DNA of 64,000 bases from Vibrio hangzhouensis (GCF_900107935.1 NZ_FNVG01000004.1:186001-250000), one strand, 5' to 3'. Shown: positions 44,702 to 55,344, numbered from the stretch's first letter. Numbers and translations are program-made. The notes: generated from the letters alone by a model not told the origin.

Positions 44702-45607
44702 ATGGATCAACTTCGCGCACTTAAATATTTTATCGCCACCGTCGAGGCCGGAAGCTTTACCACTGCAGGCAAACAGTTTGGCGTGCCTGCCTCTTCCGTA
44801 TCAAGGCGTATTGCCGATCTTGAGGCTTCTCTCGGCGCTCAACTTCTTAAACGCACAACGCGCACCGTCAGCCTGACCGAAGTGGGCACTCAATACTACG
44901 CACAGGTTTCCGATCTGGTCACACAGCTGGAACAGTATGATCAGGGAGTGAAGAGCTATCAGACAACGCCCACCGGCACCCTCAAGATCAGTTCGATGGT
45001 TGGCTTTGGCGAACGGATTCTTGCCCCAATTCTGGATGAGTTCTCAGAAAGATACCCCGATATATCACTGGATGTGGAGCTCAATGATCAACTGTCCAAA
45101 CTGGACAGAGATGACATAGACATCGCCATACGTGGCGGCTATGCTCCGGACGAGCGTGTGGTCGCGGTCAAACTGCTGGACAACCAGTTCATTCCTGCCG
45201 CCGCGCCAAAATACTTTGAAGTGTACGGTCTGCCGACCTCTACCCGAGAGTTACCTGCCCACAAAGGGCTCTACTTTAAAACTCCAGTGGGACCAACACC
45301 GTGGCTAAGCGAAATAAATGGAGAATGGCAGGATGTGTCTGCACCAAGCGTATTAACCAGCAACAATGGTAAATGGTTGGCCGACAAGGCGGTGAAAGGC
45401 GAAGGCATCATTATGATGCCTGAGTGGGTACTAAAACCTTATCTGGAACAAGGTGAGTTGGTCAGACTTCATTTTGCCGAGTCAATCGGAATCACCCAGA
45501 ACCAGAACCTGGGTGTGTACATGTTGTATCAGAAGCTCGCTTACGCGACACCGAAAGTAAAAGCGGCGGTCGACTTTATTGCCTCTCGTGTAAAGGGAAG
45601 GATGTAG
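44702..45607 (+). CDS. LysR-family regulator
   Basis: 301 residues. Helix-turn-helix at 3-60 (ALKYFIATVEAGSFTTAGKQFGVPASSVSRRIADLE) and a periplasmic-binding-protein-like effector domain. Ribosome site AAAGG. It probably activates the divergent reductase gene. Confidence 0.9.
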   Translation: MDQLRALKYFIATVEAGSFTTAGKQFGVPASSVSRRIADLEASLGAQLLKRTTRTVSLTEVGTQYYAQVSDLVTQLEQYDQGVKSYQTTPTGTLKISSMVGFGERILAPILDEFSERYPDISLDVELNDQLSKLDRDDIDIAIRGGYAPDERVVAVKLLDNQFIPAAAPKYFEVYGLPTSTRELPAHKGLYFKTPVGPTPWLSEINGEWQDVSAPSVLTSNNGKWLADKAVKGEGIIMMPEWVLKPYLEQGELVRLHFAESIGITQNQNLGVYMLYQKLAYATPKVKAAVDFIASRVKGRM

Positions 45608-45618
45608 CCCTGTAAACA

Positions 45619-45644
45619 AAAACCGACCCTGGAGGGTCGGTTTT
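45619..45644. terminator. bidirectional terminator between lysR and nfsB-like genes
   Basis: CCGACCC/GGGTCGG stem with loop TGGA, flanked by AAAA and TTTT. Confidence 0.8.
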
Positions 45645-45663
45645 CAGAAGCAGTGGCTATCGG

Positions 45664-46323
45664 TTATAGAACCGTAATAATATCTTCCTGCGCCAATCGA
45701 GATTTTGGCAGGCCAAAATTGTAGTCCTCGCCCTCCTTGTGATAACCAAGTGCAAGTGCAAAGTCACACACATAACCCCCCAATTCTTCCTGGAACATCT
45801 CACCAATCAGCTCAGAGTCTACCCCTTCCATTGGTGTTGATGCGATACCCATACGAGCCAATGTATGTAGAAGATTACCCAACGCAATGTAGGTCTGTGC
45901 CTTAGTCCATTGGCCATTGTATCCATCTTCATCGGTGTTCAGTTCCGCAAAACCAAACGCTCCGTTAAGCATCATGTCGTACTTATCTGCTGGCAGGTGA
46001 CCCGAAGTGACTTCTGCGTCGACCACTTTTTTGTAGTCGTCCTTGCTAAAACGCGGGTTGTGCGCAAACAAGATAGTGTGAGACGCTTCTTTTGCATGCG
46101 GTTGATTGAACTGATGCATATTGGCGAACGTGTCGTGGAATCGCTGCTTTGCGGCTTCGCTTTCGATCACGATAAATTTCCAGGGTTGCGAGTTGATCGA
46201 TGAGGCTGAAAGGCGAATTGATTCCTTAATGATCTCCATGTCTTCCGCCGAAATGCGTTTGTCAGCATCGTACTTTTTAGCAGTATAACGGCTATTAAGA
46301 TCTTTGATGATTTGATGAGTCAC
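45664..46323 (-). CDS. oxygen-insensitive NAD(P)H nitroreductase (NfsB-like)
   Basis: A 219-residue FMN flavoprotein. N-terminal NSRYTAKKYDADKRIS, FMN-binding RLSASSINSQPWKFIV, and the late GIASTPMEGVD and ALGYHKEGEDYN segments are all NfsB-like. It reduces nitroaromatics and quinones by two electrons. GTG at 46323 has GGAGAG upstream. Confidence 0.9.
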   Translation of the reverse strand: MTHQIIKDLNSRYTAKKYDADKRISAEDMEIIKESIRLSASSINSQPWKFIVIESEAAKQRFHDTFANMHQFNQPHAKEASHTILFAHNPRFSKDDYKKVVDAEVTSGHLPADKYDMMLNGAFGFAELNTDEDGYNGQWTKAQTYIALGNLLHTLARMGIASTPMEGVDSELIGEMFQEELGGYVCDFALALGYHKEGEDYNFGLPKSRLAQEDIITVL

Positions 46324-46634
46324 TTTACTCTCCACAATATTACCAAAACAATGAGTATGTTAAGCAAGCTTATCGGTGACGACCTTCATCGCAAAGCCCT
46401 TATCGCTTAATGTCAACGCTGTTGACGAAGTGTAGGTTAAGCTCTTTGGCATCTGAAAAAAAGTATCGATTCATCCAGACATTATGGAAAAAAAGATCCA
46501 TAATGACTCAAAATATGCTCTGTTAGATCGCACTTAAAAAGCACTTTTATTTGCAATCCGCGATCTCATCGACACAAAAACAACCAAACTAAGTCTATGC
46601 TAAATATGACATTAACAATAATGAGGTTGTGGTT
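46324..46634. other. intergenic region nfsB-like / usp
   Basis: About 310 bp between divergent genes. It is AT-rich and must hold both promoters; no specific site was recognised. Confidence 0.35.
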
Positions 46635-47060
46635 ATGAAATACAAACATATCTTAGTGGCAGTCGAACTTTCGTATGATAGTAACGTGTTGATAGATAGA
46701 GCTGTATTTTTGGCAAAACTTCTGGATGCAGATGTGTCATTCATTCACATTGATGGCACCCATGGCGAAATCTATCCCGATATGGTGGACATCCGAATCG
46801 ACCCCGAGCAAAGGCCGTTACACGTAGAATCCATGGATCAGCTCCATGAGTTCGCCGACTACGCAAACTACCCGATTAAACACTTTATTGTGGGTACTGG
46901 TGACCTTGGTGAAAAACTGAAGGCCGCCATTGCTGAGCACGACTTTGACTTGCTCATTTGTGGTCACCACCATGATTTCTGGAGTAAATTAGTGTCCAAC
47001 TCCAGACCTATCATCAATAAATCGCCTATTGATGTCCTTGTCGTGCCTATTGACGATTAA
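46635..47060 (+). CDS. universal stress protein (UspA family)
   Basis: A 141-residue soluble Rossmann-like protein. N-terminal YKHILVAVELSYDSNVLIDRA and C-terminal DLLICGHHHDFWSKLVSNSR...PIDVLVVP. The glycine-rich ATP loop (G-2x-G-9x-G-S/T) is altered, so it belongs to the UspA-type group that does not clearly bind ATP. Monocistronic. Confidence 0.87.
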   Translation: MKYKHILVAVELSYDSNVLIDRAVFLAKLLDADVSFIHIDGTHGEIYPDMVDIRIDPEQRPLHVESMDQLHEFADYANYPIKHFIVGTGDLGEKLKAAIAEHDFDLLICGHHHDFWSKLVSNSRPIINKSPIDVLVVPIDD

Positions 47061-47084
47061 TAGCTCGATCGTCCCTCGACCACT

Positions 47085-47108
47085 TTAGGCTGCCTTCAGG
47101 CAGCCTAA
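47085..47108 (+). terminator. hairpin after usp
   Basis: A perfect 10-bp stem TTAGGCTGCC/GGCAGCCTAA with loop TTCA, 25 bp after the stop; no T run. Confidence 0.5.
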
Positions 47109-47161
47109 GGCGCGTGTGCCATTCAGGGTAATCTTTACCATTAGTACCCGCTGATGTAATA

Positions 47162-47177
47162 TTGAACAACTGTTCAA
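47162..47177. promoter_or_regulatory. TetR autoregulatory operator
   Basis: TTGAAC-AACT-GTTCAA, 20 bp before the TetR start codon. It shares its core with the palindrome upstream of yghU at 37446-37469. Confidence 0.65.
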
Positions 47178-47197
47178 GTTACTGTTACGACCCGACC

Positions 47198-47797
47198 ATG
47201 GCTAAATCCGCACAATTTGACCGTGATGATGTGATTCACAAAGCCATGCTTCTGTATTGGGAGAAAGGCTTTCACGCCACCACTATGCGTAATTTGCAAC
47301 ACGCTGTGGACATGCGGCCTGGCAGTATTTATGCAGAATTTGGCAGCAAAGAAGGGATGTTTAAAGCGGCCATCGAGCACTATGTTCGTCTGGGCGGTGA
47401 ACGTCTTGAACAAGCAATTCTGGACCAGGGCTCTCCTCTCAAAGGCCTCGCCAGTTTTGTCTTCGATTCAGTGAAACCATGCCACAAAGAGATGCCCAAT
47501 AATATGTGCATGCTTGCGAAGACAGTTGCAGAACTGTCTGATGAACAAACAGAACTGCTGAGTATTACCCGGCACTCCTTGCGCCTGATGGAACAGAAAT
47601 TTGCTGACGTCATTACCAGAGCGCAGGCACTTGGTGAGGTCAATTCAGACATTTCTTCTCAGCGTCTGGCTCAACATCTTCAGATTCAAATCATGGGCAT
47701 CCGCACCTACATTCGCACCGCACGCTGCACTGAAGAGCAAATCGAAGAACTGGTACTGACCATTTTCAACCACGCTCCGTTTACTTCGAACCAATAA
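47198..47797 (+). CDS. TetR/AcrR-family repressor
   Basis: 199 residues from the ATG at 47198. N-terminal helix-turn-helix (DVIHKAMLLYWEKGFHATTMRNLQHAVDMRPGSIYAEFGSKEGMF) and an all-helical ligand domain with several cysteines (PCHKEMPNNMCML), possibly redox-sensitive. Likely targets are its own gene, yghU and perhaps the adjacent efflux operon. The earlier frame start at 47162 lies inside the operator. Confidence 0.88.
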   Translation: MAKSAQFDRDDVIHKAMLLYWEKGFHATTMRNLQHAVDMRPGSIYAEFGSKEGMFKAAIEHYVRLGGERLEQAILDQGSPLKGLASFVFDSVKPCHKEMPNNMCMLAKTVAELSDEQTELLSITRHSLRLMEQKFADVITRAQALGEVNSDISSQRLAQHLQIQIMGIRTYIRTARCTEEQIEELVLTIFNHAPFTSNQ

Positions 47798-48086
47798 AAC
47801 CAACATCGGCATCCGCAGACGAACATCAGTCGACGACTTTTAAAGCTAAACCAGTTTCCTGTCGACAGGGACACATATCGTACCGCTAGATTGTTATACG
47901 AAACTTGTCATTTCTGTATAACCCACAAACCACTCCAATGACCATTTCTGTGACGCAAGTCGATTAAAGTTAACTTCCTAATAAGCCTCAACTAATTATA
48001 CCGAACAGTCACTGTTGCTTGGCCATATATGGTCTAGACTCTAATGATTACTCTTTCTATAAAAATATCAGAATAAAGGATTGTCT
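47798..48086. promoter_or_regulatory. intergenic region before the RND efflux operon
   Basis: It contains two palindromes, AACAGT-C-ACTGTT (48004-48016) and CCATATATGG (48023-48032), 55-80 bp before the adaptor gene. Either could be an operator. No copy of the TTGAAC-N4-GTTCAA motif is present. Confidence 0.35.
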
Positions 48087-49250
48087 ATGTCTTACATTCC
48101 ACACCTCGATAAGGCACTTCTAAAAGGACTTATCGCAGTATTACCATTGGCACTACTTGCAGGTTGCGATTCTGAGCCCCAGGCTGTCGCTCAGGTTAAA
48201 CCCAGCGTTAAAGTCCTGGAAGTCACCATGAAGGCCATCACGCCCAGCGAAGAGTTCGTGGGAAGAACCGAAGCCACTCAGGATATCAAGATCAAGTCCA
48301 AGGTGCGTGGAAATCTTCTCAAGACTTACTTTGAAGAAGGCAGCATGGTGACTAAGGGTGATTTACTGTTTGAAGTCGACCCTGAGCAGTATGAAGCGGC
48401 AGTCAAGGCATCTAAAGCCCTTGTTGCTCAATCAACGGCGGCTTATGAGACGGCCGTTCGAAACTTTAAGCGTGGTGAAGGCCTCATCGAAGACAATTAC
48501 ATCAGTCAGGCAGACTACGACAACCTGCTTTCCAACAAACTGCAAAACGCGGCGGCATTACAAAGTGCCAATGCGGAACTCGATAATGCCAAGCTTGAAC
48601 TTGGCTACACAAAGATCCACGCGCCATTTTCAGGCCGAATCGGTCGTGCTGAGGTGTTCGTGGGTGATTTGATCATTCCAGACCAAACAGAGCTGGTCAA
48701 TCTGGTTCAGGTGGAACCGATGTGGGTGAACTTCCAGCTACCCGAGAGGGTTATCATCAGTGCTCAGAAGGCCGCTAAACTGGCTGAGCACGATTACTCC
48801 ATTGAAGATCTGCCGGTTAAACTCCGGTTTCCTGATGGCTCGGAGTTTGACGAAACGGGCACCATTGACTTCATTGACAACCGGGTTGACGCGACAACGG
48901 GTACGTTAGCCGTCCGCGCGAAATTTGCCAATTCCAATCAAGTAGTGGTGCCGGGACTCTACGTGACCGCGATTATCGAAGCACCTACGGTGCAGGAAGT
49001 GATGCTGATACCACAGCGTGCCGTTCAGGAAGACCAACAAGGCCGCTACGTGCTTACGGTAGACAGCGATAAAGTGGTGAAACGTAAAAATGTTGTTCTG
49101 GGCAAACGCTATGGCGTGGATTGGGAATTAGAACAAGGCCTTGAAAAAGGTGAGCTTGTGATCACAGAAGGGCTACAAAAAGCACGTGTTGGTGCAGAAG
49201 TCGATTACGAAATGGACACCGTACAACCGTTCGATGAAAACGACTCTTAA
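48087..49250 (+). CDS. RND efflux periplasmic adaptor (MFP) lipoprotein
   Basis: 387 residues with lipobox LLAGC in the signal region. Lipoyl halves (RGNLLKTYFEEGSMVTKGDLLFEVD and IHAPFSGRIGRAEVFVGD) flank a short alpha-hairpin. Beta-barrel and membrane-proximal domains follow, ending VGAEVDYEMD. AcrA/MexA type. The permease starts 9 bp later. No TolC-like gene is present, so it probably uses the housekeeping TolC. Confidence 0.92.
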   Translation: MSYIPHLDKALLKGLIAVLPLALLAGCDSEPQAVAQVKPSVKVLEVTMKAITPSEEFVGRTEATQDIKIKSKVRGNLLKTYFEEGSMVTKGDLLFEVDPEQYEAAVKASKALVAQSTAAYETAVRNFKRGEGLIEDNYISQADYDNLLSNKLQNAAALQSANAELDNAKLELGYTKIHAPFSGRIGRAEVFVGDLIIPDQTELVNLVQVEPMWVNFQLPERVIISAQKAAKLAEHDYSIEDLPVKLRFPDGSEFDETGTIDFIDNRVDATTGTLAVRAKFANSNQVVVPGLYVTAIIEAPTVQEVMLIPQRAVQEDQQGRYVLTVDSDKVVKRKNVVLGKRYGVDWELEQGLEKGELVITEGLQKARVGAEVDYEMDTVQPFDENDS

Positions 49251-49259
49251 GGACAAGCG

Positions 49260-52200
49260 ATGATCAGTAAATTCTTTATACACCGGCCGAAGTTTGCCTT
49301 CGTCATCTCTATTGTGCTGACCCTGTCAGGACTGCTGTCGATTCCTGTCCTTCCAGTCGCAGAGTTTCCAAATATTTCCCCACCTATGGTCTCGGTCACA
49401 ACCTCCTACCCTGGAGCCAGTGCTGAAGTCGTCGCCGACACAGTCTCTAAAGTCGTCGAAGCGGAGGTCAACGGTGTCGAAAACATGATCTACATGGAGT
49501 CGAAAGGGGCGAATGATGGTAGTTACTCACTCAATGTGACCTTTGAAGTGGGCACCAATGTCGATATGGCACAGGTCAACGTTCAAAACAGGGTGCAACA
49601 GGCCATGCCAAGACTTCCTCAGGAAGTACAGCGCAATGGCGTTAAGGTCGAAAAACAAGATCCCAATATCTTAATGATGCTTAATCTGGTCTCTCCGAAT
49701 GAGACACTGGATAACCTGTTTCTCAACAACTACATGGGCATTAACATCAAAGACAACCTTGCCCGTGTCAATGGCGTCTCCAAGGTTAGTATCATCGGTG
49801 GCATGGATTACTCGATGCGTATCTGGTTAAACCCAGATCGAATGGCCAGTCTCGGTGTCACTGTTGAGGAAGCCATTGGCTCGGTTCAGGAGCAGAACAT
49901 TCAGGTGGCAGCAGGTCGAATTGGTGCCGCACCGGTTCCTCGTGACCAACAATTCCAGTACACCTTATCAACCAAGGGACGTTTGAGTCACCCTGAGGAA
50001 TTTGAGCAAATCATTATTCGCTCGAATCCAGACGGCAGTGCCGTTTACTTGAGCGATATCGCCCGAATTGAACTCGGTGCCGCAAGTTATGATGCGGAAG
50101 CTATGTTGGATAACAAACCTTCCGCGCTATTGTTTATCTACCAATCCAGTGGCGCCAATGCGCTGGAAGTCGCCAAAGGGGTGCATGACGAACTTTCCAG
50201 ACTGCGTGAGCAGTTCCCAGAAGATATGGATTACAAAGTTCTCTATGACACTACTCAATTCGTTGAAACGTCGATTGACGAAATGATTGAGACACTGCTC
50301 ATCGCCGTAGGGCTGGTGATTTTCGTGGTCTACATCTTCTTGCAGGATGTAAGACAAACACTGGTTCCTGCTATTGCTATCCCTGTTTCGCTTGTTGGCA
50401 CCTTCGCCTTTTTGCTCGCAACGGGGATGAGCATTAATACTGTCTCCTTGTTCGCGTTGATTCTGGCTATCGGGATCGTGGTCGATGACGCCATCGTGGT
50501 GGTTGAAAACACCACACGTCTAATGGCAGACGAAGGGTTGAGCGCGGTTGAAGCCACCACAAAATCGATGGAAGAAGTGACCGGACCGGTTGTTGCTACC
50601 ACGCTGGTACTGTTGGCCGTGTTCGCACCGACAGCGGTGATGCCGGGTATTACCGGACAGATGTATGCGCAGTTCTCTATTACCATCTGTATTGCGGTTT
50701 TGATTTCATCCGTCAACGCTCTGACGTTAAGTCCGGCTCTGTGTGCATCCTTGCTCAAGCCGCCGAAGATCCACGATGCTGGCTTCCACGCTAAGTTTAA
50801 TGCCATGTTCGACAAAGCGACCGACAAGTACAGCGGCTTTGTCTCTGGTATGGTACGCAAGCTCATGCTCGTCGGCGTGGTCTATATCGCTCTGATTGGC
50901 GCAACGGGCTTCCTCGCGACATCCCTGCCATCCGGTTTCGTTCCGACTGAAGATAAGAAAGCCTTCTTTGTTGATGTGCAGCTTCCTAATGGTTCTTCCA
51001 TCAACCGTACCAAAGACGTAATTGCCGAAATGGTGACCGAGCTCAACACACTGGAAGGTGTCACCAATGTCATCTCTGCCAGTGGTTATTCGATCATTTC
51101 CGGTGCGGTTTCTTCCAACGCGGGGTTGATGGTGGTTATCCTGTCACACTGGGATGAACGACAGGACCCGTCTCTGGTCGAAGCTCAAATCGTGCGCCGC
51201 GCTAACGCCGCCTTGTCGCGATACAGTGAGGCCACAGCGGCAGGTTTCTCTCTTCCGGCCCTTCCTGGTGTGGGCACTGTTTCCGGTGTTGAGTTTTTTA
51301 TTCAGGATACTCTGGGTCGAACGCCTGCAGAGTTGGCCGGTGTAATGAGAGCAATGTCGATTCAGGCCACCTCTGAGCCCGAACTTACCACCGCATTCAG
51401 TACCTTCCAGGCTGACGTACCTCAGCTCTTTGTCGATGTTGACCGTAACAAAGCCAAAGTCCAGGGGGTTGAGCTCAATAGCATCTTTACTACTTTACAA
51501 ACCATGCTGGGCTCGATGTATGTCAATGACTTCAACCGCTTTGGTAAAGTCTTTAGGGTAAACATGCAGGCTGAAACTGAGTTCAGGGACTCTGACCGGG
51601 ATATCGCCCGTTTCTACATTCGAAACAAATACGATGTGATGGTACCACTCAACACATTAGTCACGATTGAGCCTAATTTGGGGCCGGAATACATTAACCA
51701 GTTCAACTTATACAGTGCCGTTAAAGTGAACGCATTCCCTGCGCCGGGTTACAGTACCGGACAAGCCATTGATGCGGTAAAACGCATCGCCGATACCACA
51801 TTCCCAAATGGCTATACTTATGAATGGTCAGGGCAGACCTATCAAGAACTAAAAGCGGGTAACCTGGCACCGTTTATTTTCTCACTGGCATTAATCTTCA
51901 CCTATCTGTTCCTGGTGGCTCAGTATGAGAGTTGGACCGTACCGGTCTCCGTCATGCTCGCTGTCCCGGTTGCGATACTGGGTGCCTTTGTTTATATCTG
52001 GATCATGGGCTCAGATGTCAACCTGTACACTCAAATCGGTCTGGTGCTACTCATCGGTCTGGCATGTAAGAACGCCATCCTGATTGTCGAGTTCGCCAAA
52101 CAATTGCGAGAGGGTGGTATGAGCATCACCGATGCAGCCGTAAAAGCGGCAAGACTACGCTTCAGGGCAGTATTGATGACGGCATTCTCGTTCATTCTTG

Positions 52201-52373
52201 GGGTGATTCCATTGGTGATCGCGACGGGTGCAGGAGCCGCGAGTCGGGTCTCATTAGGCTATGCCGTAATGGGCGGTATGATTGCCGCGACCATAGTAGG
52301 TACCTGTTTGGTGCCCGTATTCTATGTCATGCTGCAATCCATGCGCGAGAAAGTAAAAGGTCGAAGTAGTTAA
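49260..52373 (+). CDS. RND multidrug efflux permease (HAE1, AcrB-like)
   Basis: A 1037-residue inner-membrane pump with 12 transmembrane segments and two large periplasmic loops. The proton-relay residues are intact: [14 protein letters not shown] in TM4 and [13 protein letters not shown] in TM10. Expected to export drugs, bile salts or detergents by proton antiport. Operon with the adaptor gene; terminator directly behind. Confidence 0.95.
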   Translation: MISKFFIHRPKFAFVISIVLTLSGLLSIPVLPVAEFPNISPPMVSVTTSYPGASAEVVADTVSKVVEAEVNGVENMIYMESKGANDGSYSLNVTFEVGTNVDMAQVNVQNRVQQAMPRLPQEVQRNGVKVEKQDPNILMMLNLVSPNETLDNLFLNNYMGINIKDNLARVNGVSKVSIIGGMDYSMRIWLNPDRMASLGVTVEEAIGSVQEQNIQVAAGRIGAAPVPRDQQFQYTLSTKGRLSHPEEFEQIIIRSNPDGSAVYLSDIARIELGAASYDAEAMLDNKPSALLFIYQSSGANALEVAKGVHDELSRLREQFPEDMDYKVLYDTTQFVETSIDEMIETLLIAVGLVIFVVYIFLQDVRQTLVPAIAIPVSLVGTFAFLLATGMSINTVSLFALILAIGIVVDDAIVVVENTTRLMADEGLSAVEATTKSMEEVTGPVVATTLVLLAVFAPTAVMPGITGQMYAQFSITICIAVLISSVNALTLSPALCASLLKPPKIHDAGFHAKFNAMFDKATDKYSGFVSGMVRKLMLVGVVYIALIGATGFLATSLPSGFVPTEDKKAFFVDVQLPNGSSINRTKDVIAEMVTELNTLEGVTNVISASGYSIISGAVSSNAGLMVVILSHWDERQDPSLVEAQIVRRANAALSRYSEATAAGFSLPALPGVGTVSGVEFFIQDTLGRTPAELAGVMRAMSIQATSEPELTTAFSTFQADVPQLFVDVDRNKAKVQGVELNSIFTTLQTMLGSMYVNDFNRFGKVFRVNMQAETEFRDSDRDIARFYIRNKYDVMVPLNTLVTIEPNLGPEYINQFNLYSAVKVNAFPAPGYSTGQAIDAVKRIADTTFPNGYTYEWSGQTYQELKAGNLAPFIFSLALIFTYLFLVAQYESWTVPVSVMLAVPVAILGAFVYIWIMGSDVNLYTQIGLVLLIGLACKNAILIVEFAKQLREGGMSITDAAVKAARLRFRAVLMTAFSFILGVIPLVIATGAGAASRVSLGYAVMGGMIAATIVGTCLVPVFYVMLQSMREKVKGRSS

Positions 52374-52375
52374 AG

Positions 52376-52407
52376 TAAAAAGGCAGCACCAGGTGCTGCC
52401 TTTTTTA
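52376..52407. terminator. terminator of RND operon
   Basis: GGCAGCACC/GGTGCTGCC stem flanked by AAAAA and TTTTTT, bidirectional. Confidence 0.85.
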
Positions 52408-52413
52408 ATACCG

Positions 52414-53043
52414 CTATTTATCCAACTCTAACGTAATCCTGACGAAGTTATCGTCCTCATATTGAATCTGATATTTAAACACTTCACTGGCGTAGATTGT
52501 TCCAAGAAACAGATGCTTTTCACGAACCGTTCCACGAAACAGAATGGAGATACCAGACACTAACTGATTTTTGGTGCCAAAATGCGCATTGAGATCCGCA
52601 GATAATACGCACAGCAGGCAGCCATTTTCATCATGGCTCAGGTCGACTTTCTCCGGACTGGATAACAAAGCTGTGGTGCCGAGCTTTTTCTCAAGCTCTC
52701 GAATCAACAATAAATAGCTGTCCAGATGTGGCTGCAAGATTTCAGGTTTGGCCTCTACCCCTGTCAATAATACCTCTTCAAGATCCACCTGCAGTTTCTT
52801 TGCCTGCAAGCTCATTGTCTTGAGCTGTTTGCGTATCGCTTTATATTTGTTGCTTTTGATTTTGGGTTTTAACCATCGAACCAGGAGATCGTTCTTTTTC
52901 TCACGGTCGAAATAATGGGATTTGCTCTCAAGCTTCTTGAATTCTAGATGTAATAAGGCGTGAAGAGACACCTCGGTCAATAGGTGTATTGATTCCGAGT
53001 TAGACGTACTCATTTGCTTTGAACTGGATCCTTTGTTCTGCAT
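52414..53043 (-). CDS. uncharacterised protein, about 209 residues
   Basis: A soluble protein with a lysine-rich helical first half (EKKNDLLVRWLKPKIKSNKYKAIRKQ...) and a beta-rich C-terminus (GISILFRGTVREKHLFLGTIYASEVFKYQ). The first ATG outside the tRNA gene is at 53043; another is at 53013. Neither has a strong ribosome site. I recognise no family. It lies just downstream of tRNA-Leu on the same strand. Confidence 0.65.
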   Translation of the reverse strand: MQNKGSSSKQMSTSNSESIHLLTEVSLHALLHLEFKKLESKSHYFDREKKNDLLVRWLKPKIKSNKYKAIRKQLKTMSLQAKKLQVDLEEVLLTGVEAKPEILQPHLDSYLLLIRELEKKLGTTALLSSPEKVDLSHDENGCLLCVLSADLNAHFGTKNQLVSGISILFRGTVREKHLFLGTIYASEVFKYQIQYEDDNFVRITLELDK

Positions 53044-53076
53044 CGTAGTCTGTAGGTAGTATAAGGGAAAGGATAA

Positions 53077-53160
53077 TGGTGCCGAGAGAGGGACTCGAAC
53101 CCTCACACCAAAGGCACTAGCACCTCATGCTAGCGTGTCTACCAATTTCACCATCTCGGC
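53077..53160 (-). tRNA. tRNA-Leu (anticodon GAG)
   Basis: Read on the minus strand: acceptor GCCGAGA pairs with TCTCGGC, with encoded CCA. The anticodon stem CTAGC/GCTAG holds loop ATGAGGT, so the anticodon is GAG. A long class II variable arm and T-loop GGTTCGAGTCC are present. It reads CUC/CUU leucine codons. Confidence 0.95.
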
Positions 53161-53857
53161 ATCGCAATGCTACGTGAGCATTTATTGACGACCACATTTT
53201 CAGTGGATGCTGAAATGTTAACTGACGATTTTTTTCTTGTATAGCATTTCCATGAATAAATTCAGTAAAAACAGTTTGTTTGGTGAACAATTCATCAGTT
53301 TGGTGGAATCACACCCCGTCAGAAACTCACTCTTTCCTTTTAACCATATTTCACGTAGTGGAATAATCCTACCTAGATCACCTTATTCATCAGTGAGATT
53401 AATGTTTGAAGTATAGTTCAGTTGATATATCGCGGAGACATTGAGCGTTAACATAGTAAGCGAACACCAATAAACCATTAGGTTTCGGTGAGTTACTCAA
53501 CGGAATTAATAACGTTGTCCTTCATAAACAGTAGCTAGGGATGGGCTGAATATAGGAAAGCTCATGTTCAGACTATTAATAACCAAGGTTGCCATCGTAA
53601 ATACGGCGACATATTTACCCCAGGAGCATTACCGCTTAGCTTCAGACTCAGCCGCATTCCCTCCGACGGCTTCTGACCAGACCTTTTGGCGGTTTTCCGA
53701 ATCTACTCTTAGACAACCCATTATCTGGCTGTTTCAGCATGCCTTAATGCGCCCGTGAGTGGCTAACTCCGTGTGATTTCATCTCCATCTGCAATTAATT
53801 CGAGAGTTGGAACACTCCCCTACAACACGACCATTTATCGATACTGGTAAAAGTATA
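53161..53857. other. long intergenic region after tRNA-Leu
   Basis: About 700 bp. A 64-codon frame at 53564-53758 (AGGAAAG upstream) is the only candidate gene, with unconvincing composition. No repeat, RNA or integrase was recognised. Confidence 0.35.
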
Positions 53858-54316
53858 ATGAAAGATCGAATCAAACGTTTTTTTGCTTTTCTTGCCAAGG
53901 CCATAGTGGGTTTAGGCAGCTTTCTGTCCTTGAGCTATTTCTTTTCTCTACTCTCTCGAGTCCACGGAAAGGAGTTACCTGCGGACTATTTCAGCGACGG
54001 CGTACCCACCATTTTAGGATTACTCAATTCAGAGCTTTTCATGGGTATCATCTTTGTTATTACCGTTGCTATTGTTGTCTACGTTCTCTATTTGTTGTGG
54101 CGACTACACGAGGTCGCCGTTCACCGCAGCCAATATATGAAAAGCGCCCACGCCAATCTGGTTTTTGCCCTTTCACTCTGTGGCTTGTTCATCGACAAAT
54201 TATGGTGGGTGCTGGCGCTGATTATTGCCTTTACCGACTGGCAAGCCATTGGGCGTGCAATCAGTAAAGTTATCCACAGCGGCATTACGGGAAAAAATGA
54301 GGAGCAAACACAATGA
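53858..54316 (+). CDS. inner-membrane protein paired with HlyD protein
   Basis: 152 residues with three or four hydrophobic segments (about 10-33, 50-80, 98-125), including KLWWVLALIIAFTDW. Its stop overlaps the HlyD start as ATGA, so translation is coupled. No named family recognised. The pairing mirrors the DUF3302-HlyD operon at 18.6 kb. Function unknown, probably part of an envelope transport complex. Confidence 0.75.
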   Translation: MKDRIKRFFAFLAKAIVGLGSFLSLSYFFSLLSRVHGKELPADYFSDGVPTILGLLNSELFMGIIFVITVAIVVYVLYLLWRLHEVAVHRSQYMKSAHANLVFALSLCGLFIDKLWWVLALIIAFTDWQAIGRAISKVIHSGITGKNEEQTQ

Positions 54317-55344
54317 AAGAAATCATGCTTCCGTATGTTTTGATTATCTGGCTTCTTGTAAAACTGGGTGTCATCAAGTGGACTCTCAAAAATGCTGTTA
54401 TCAGCGTTGGTTTTGGCGCTTTTCTCGCCTTCCTGCTGTTTACGGCACACCGATTCTGGTCGCCAGCAGACTTAACCGACAGTACCACTGTCAAAGCACC
54501 CCACGCGGTACTCAGTCCCTTGTTCGGTCAGCAAGTCAAAGAAATCTATGTTACCCACAACCAAAAGGTCAGCAAAGGGGATCTCCTTTACACGCTTGAA
54601 TCGGAAGACACGGATGAAGAGCTTAAAAGCCTGCGCTCTAGTCTGGTCGCAGCGGAACATCGCATTGTCAGCATTCAGGAACAGATCGCTATCGATAAGA
54701 AAAACCACCAGCGCTTGGTAAATCTCGATGAATTCAGCTCAGAACAGGATCGTGACGAGCTTTACACCCGAATTCAAAAAGGCACAGCGGACTTGATGGC
54801 GGCTCGCTCTGATGTCGATGGGATTCATGCAAAAATCAACCAGAAAGAGTGGCTCAATGACCGCAATCAGGTACGCGCTCCCTTTGATGGTGTCGTGGGT
54901 GTGATCAATATTGCTGAGGGCTCCCGAACCGGTAACCTGCACCTTTTCGACACTGAACGTAAATTTGTAGAAATGCGCGTCAGCGATCAGACCTACCGAC
55001 ACATCAAAGAGGGACAGTTTGCCGAGTTTTTCGTTAATTCTCATCCTGGAGAAATATTCCGCGGACGTGTCCACAGTATCACCACTAACACCGGTGAAGC
55101 GCAGATATCGCCACGCGGAGCGACCCAGCATGTCCGTCAGCACGTCGGCAATAATATGGGGTCTCATGGCCGAACTATCGTCATCGAATTTAATGAGCCC
55201 GAAGGCTATGACATCCCACTCGGAGCAACGGGTTCCGGATGGGTATCTGCAACCAAGCCTTCTCAAGCACTGGGTTTTATGGACATCATTGGTGGTGCAA
55301 CGGTACGCCTGAAAGCCCTGAAGGCCTACTTGAGCGCTCTGTAA
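54313..55344 (+). CDS. HlyD-family membrane fusion protein
   Basis: 343 residues. Two N-terminal hydrophobic stretches (about 1-18 and 24-44), a lipoyl half (SPLFGQQVKEIYVTHNQKVSKGDLLYTL), a short coiled coil (about 95-175), and a second lipoyl half (RAPFDGVVGVINIAEGS). Ribosome site GAGGAG. No permease or channel gene accompanies it. A terminator lies about 80 bp downstream. Confidence 0.85.
   Translation: MKEIMLPYVLIIWLLVKLGVIKWTLKNAVISVGFGAFLAFLLFTAHRFWSPADLTDSTTVKAPHAVLSPLFGQQVKEIYVTHNQKVSKGDLLYTLESEDTDEELKSLRSSLVAAEHRIVSIQEQIAIDKKNHQRLVNLDEFSSEQDRDELYTRIQKGTADLMAARSDVDGIHAKINQKEWLNDRNQVRAPFDGVVGVINIAEGSRTGNLHLFDTERKFVEMRVSDQTYRHIKEGQFAEFFVNSHPGEIFRGRVHSITTNTGEAQISPRGATQHVRQHVGNNMGSHGRTIVIEFNEPEGYDIPLGATGSGWVSATKPSQALGFMDIIGGATVRLKALKAYLSAL

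Noticed and set aside
50330..50866. Minus-strand frame of 178 codons inside the RND permease
   Set aside because: It is an antisense shadow of a strongly conserved gene, with no ribosome site or recognisable domain. The same holds for the long antisense frames at 32363-32896, 33869-34249, 54739-55446 and 13413-13874.
53564..53758. 64-codon plus-strand frame in the gap after tRNA-Leu
   Set aside because: It has an acceptable ribosome site but random-looking composition and no features; too weak to call.
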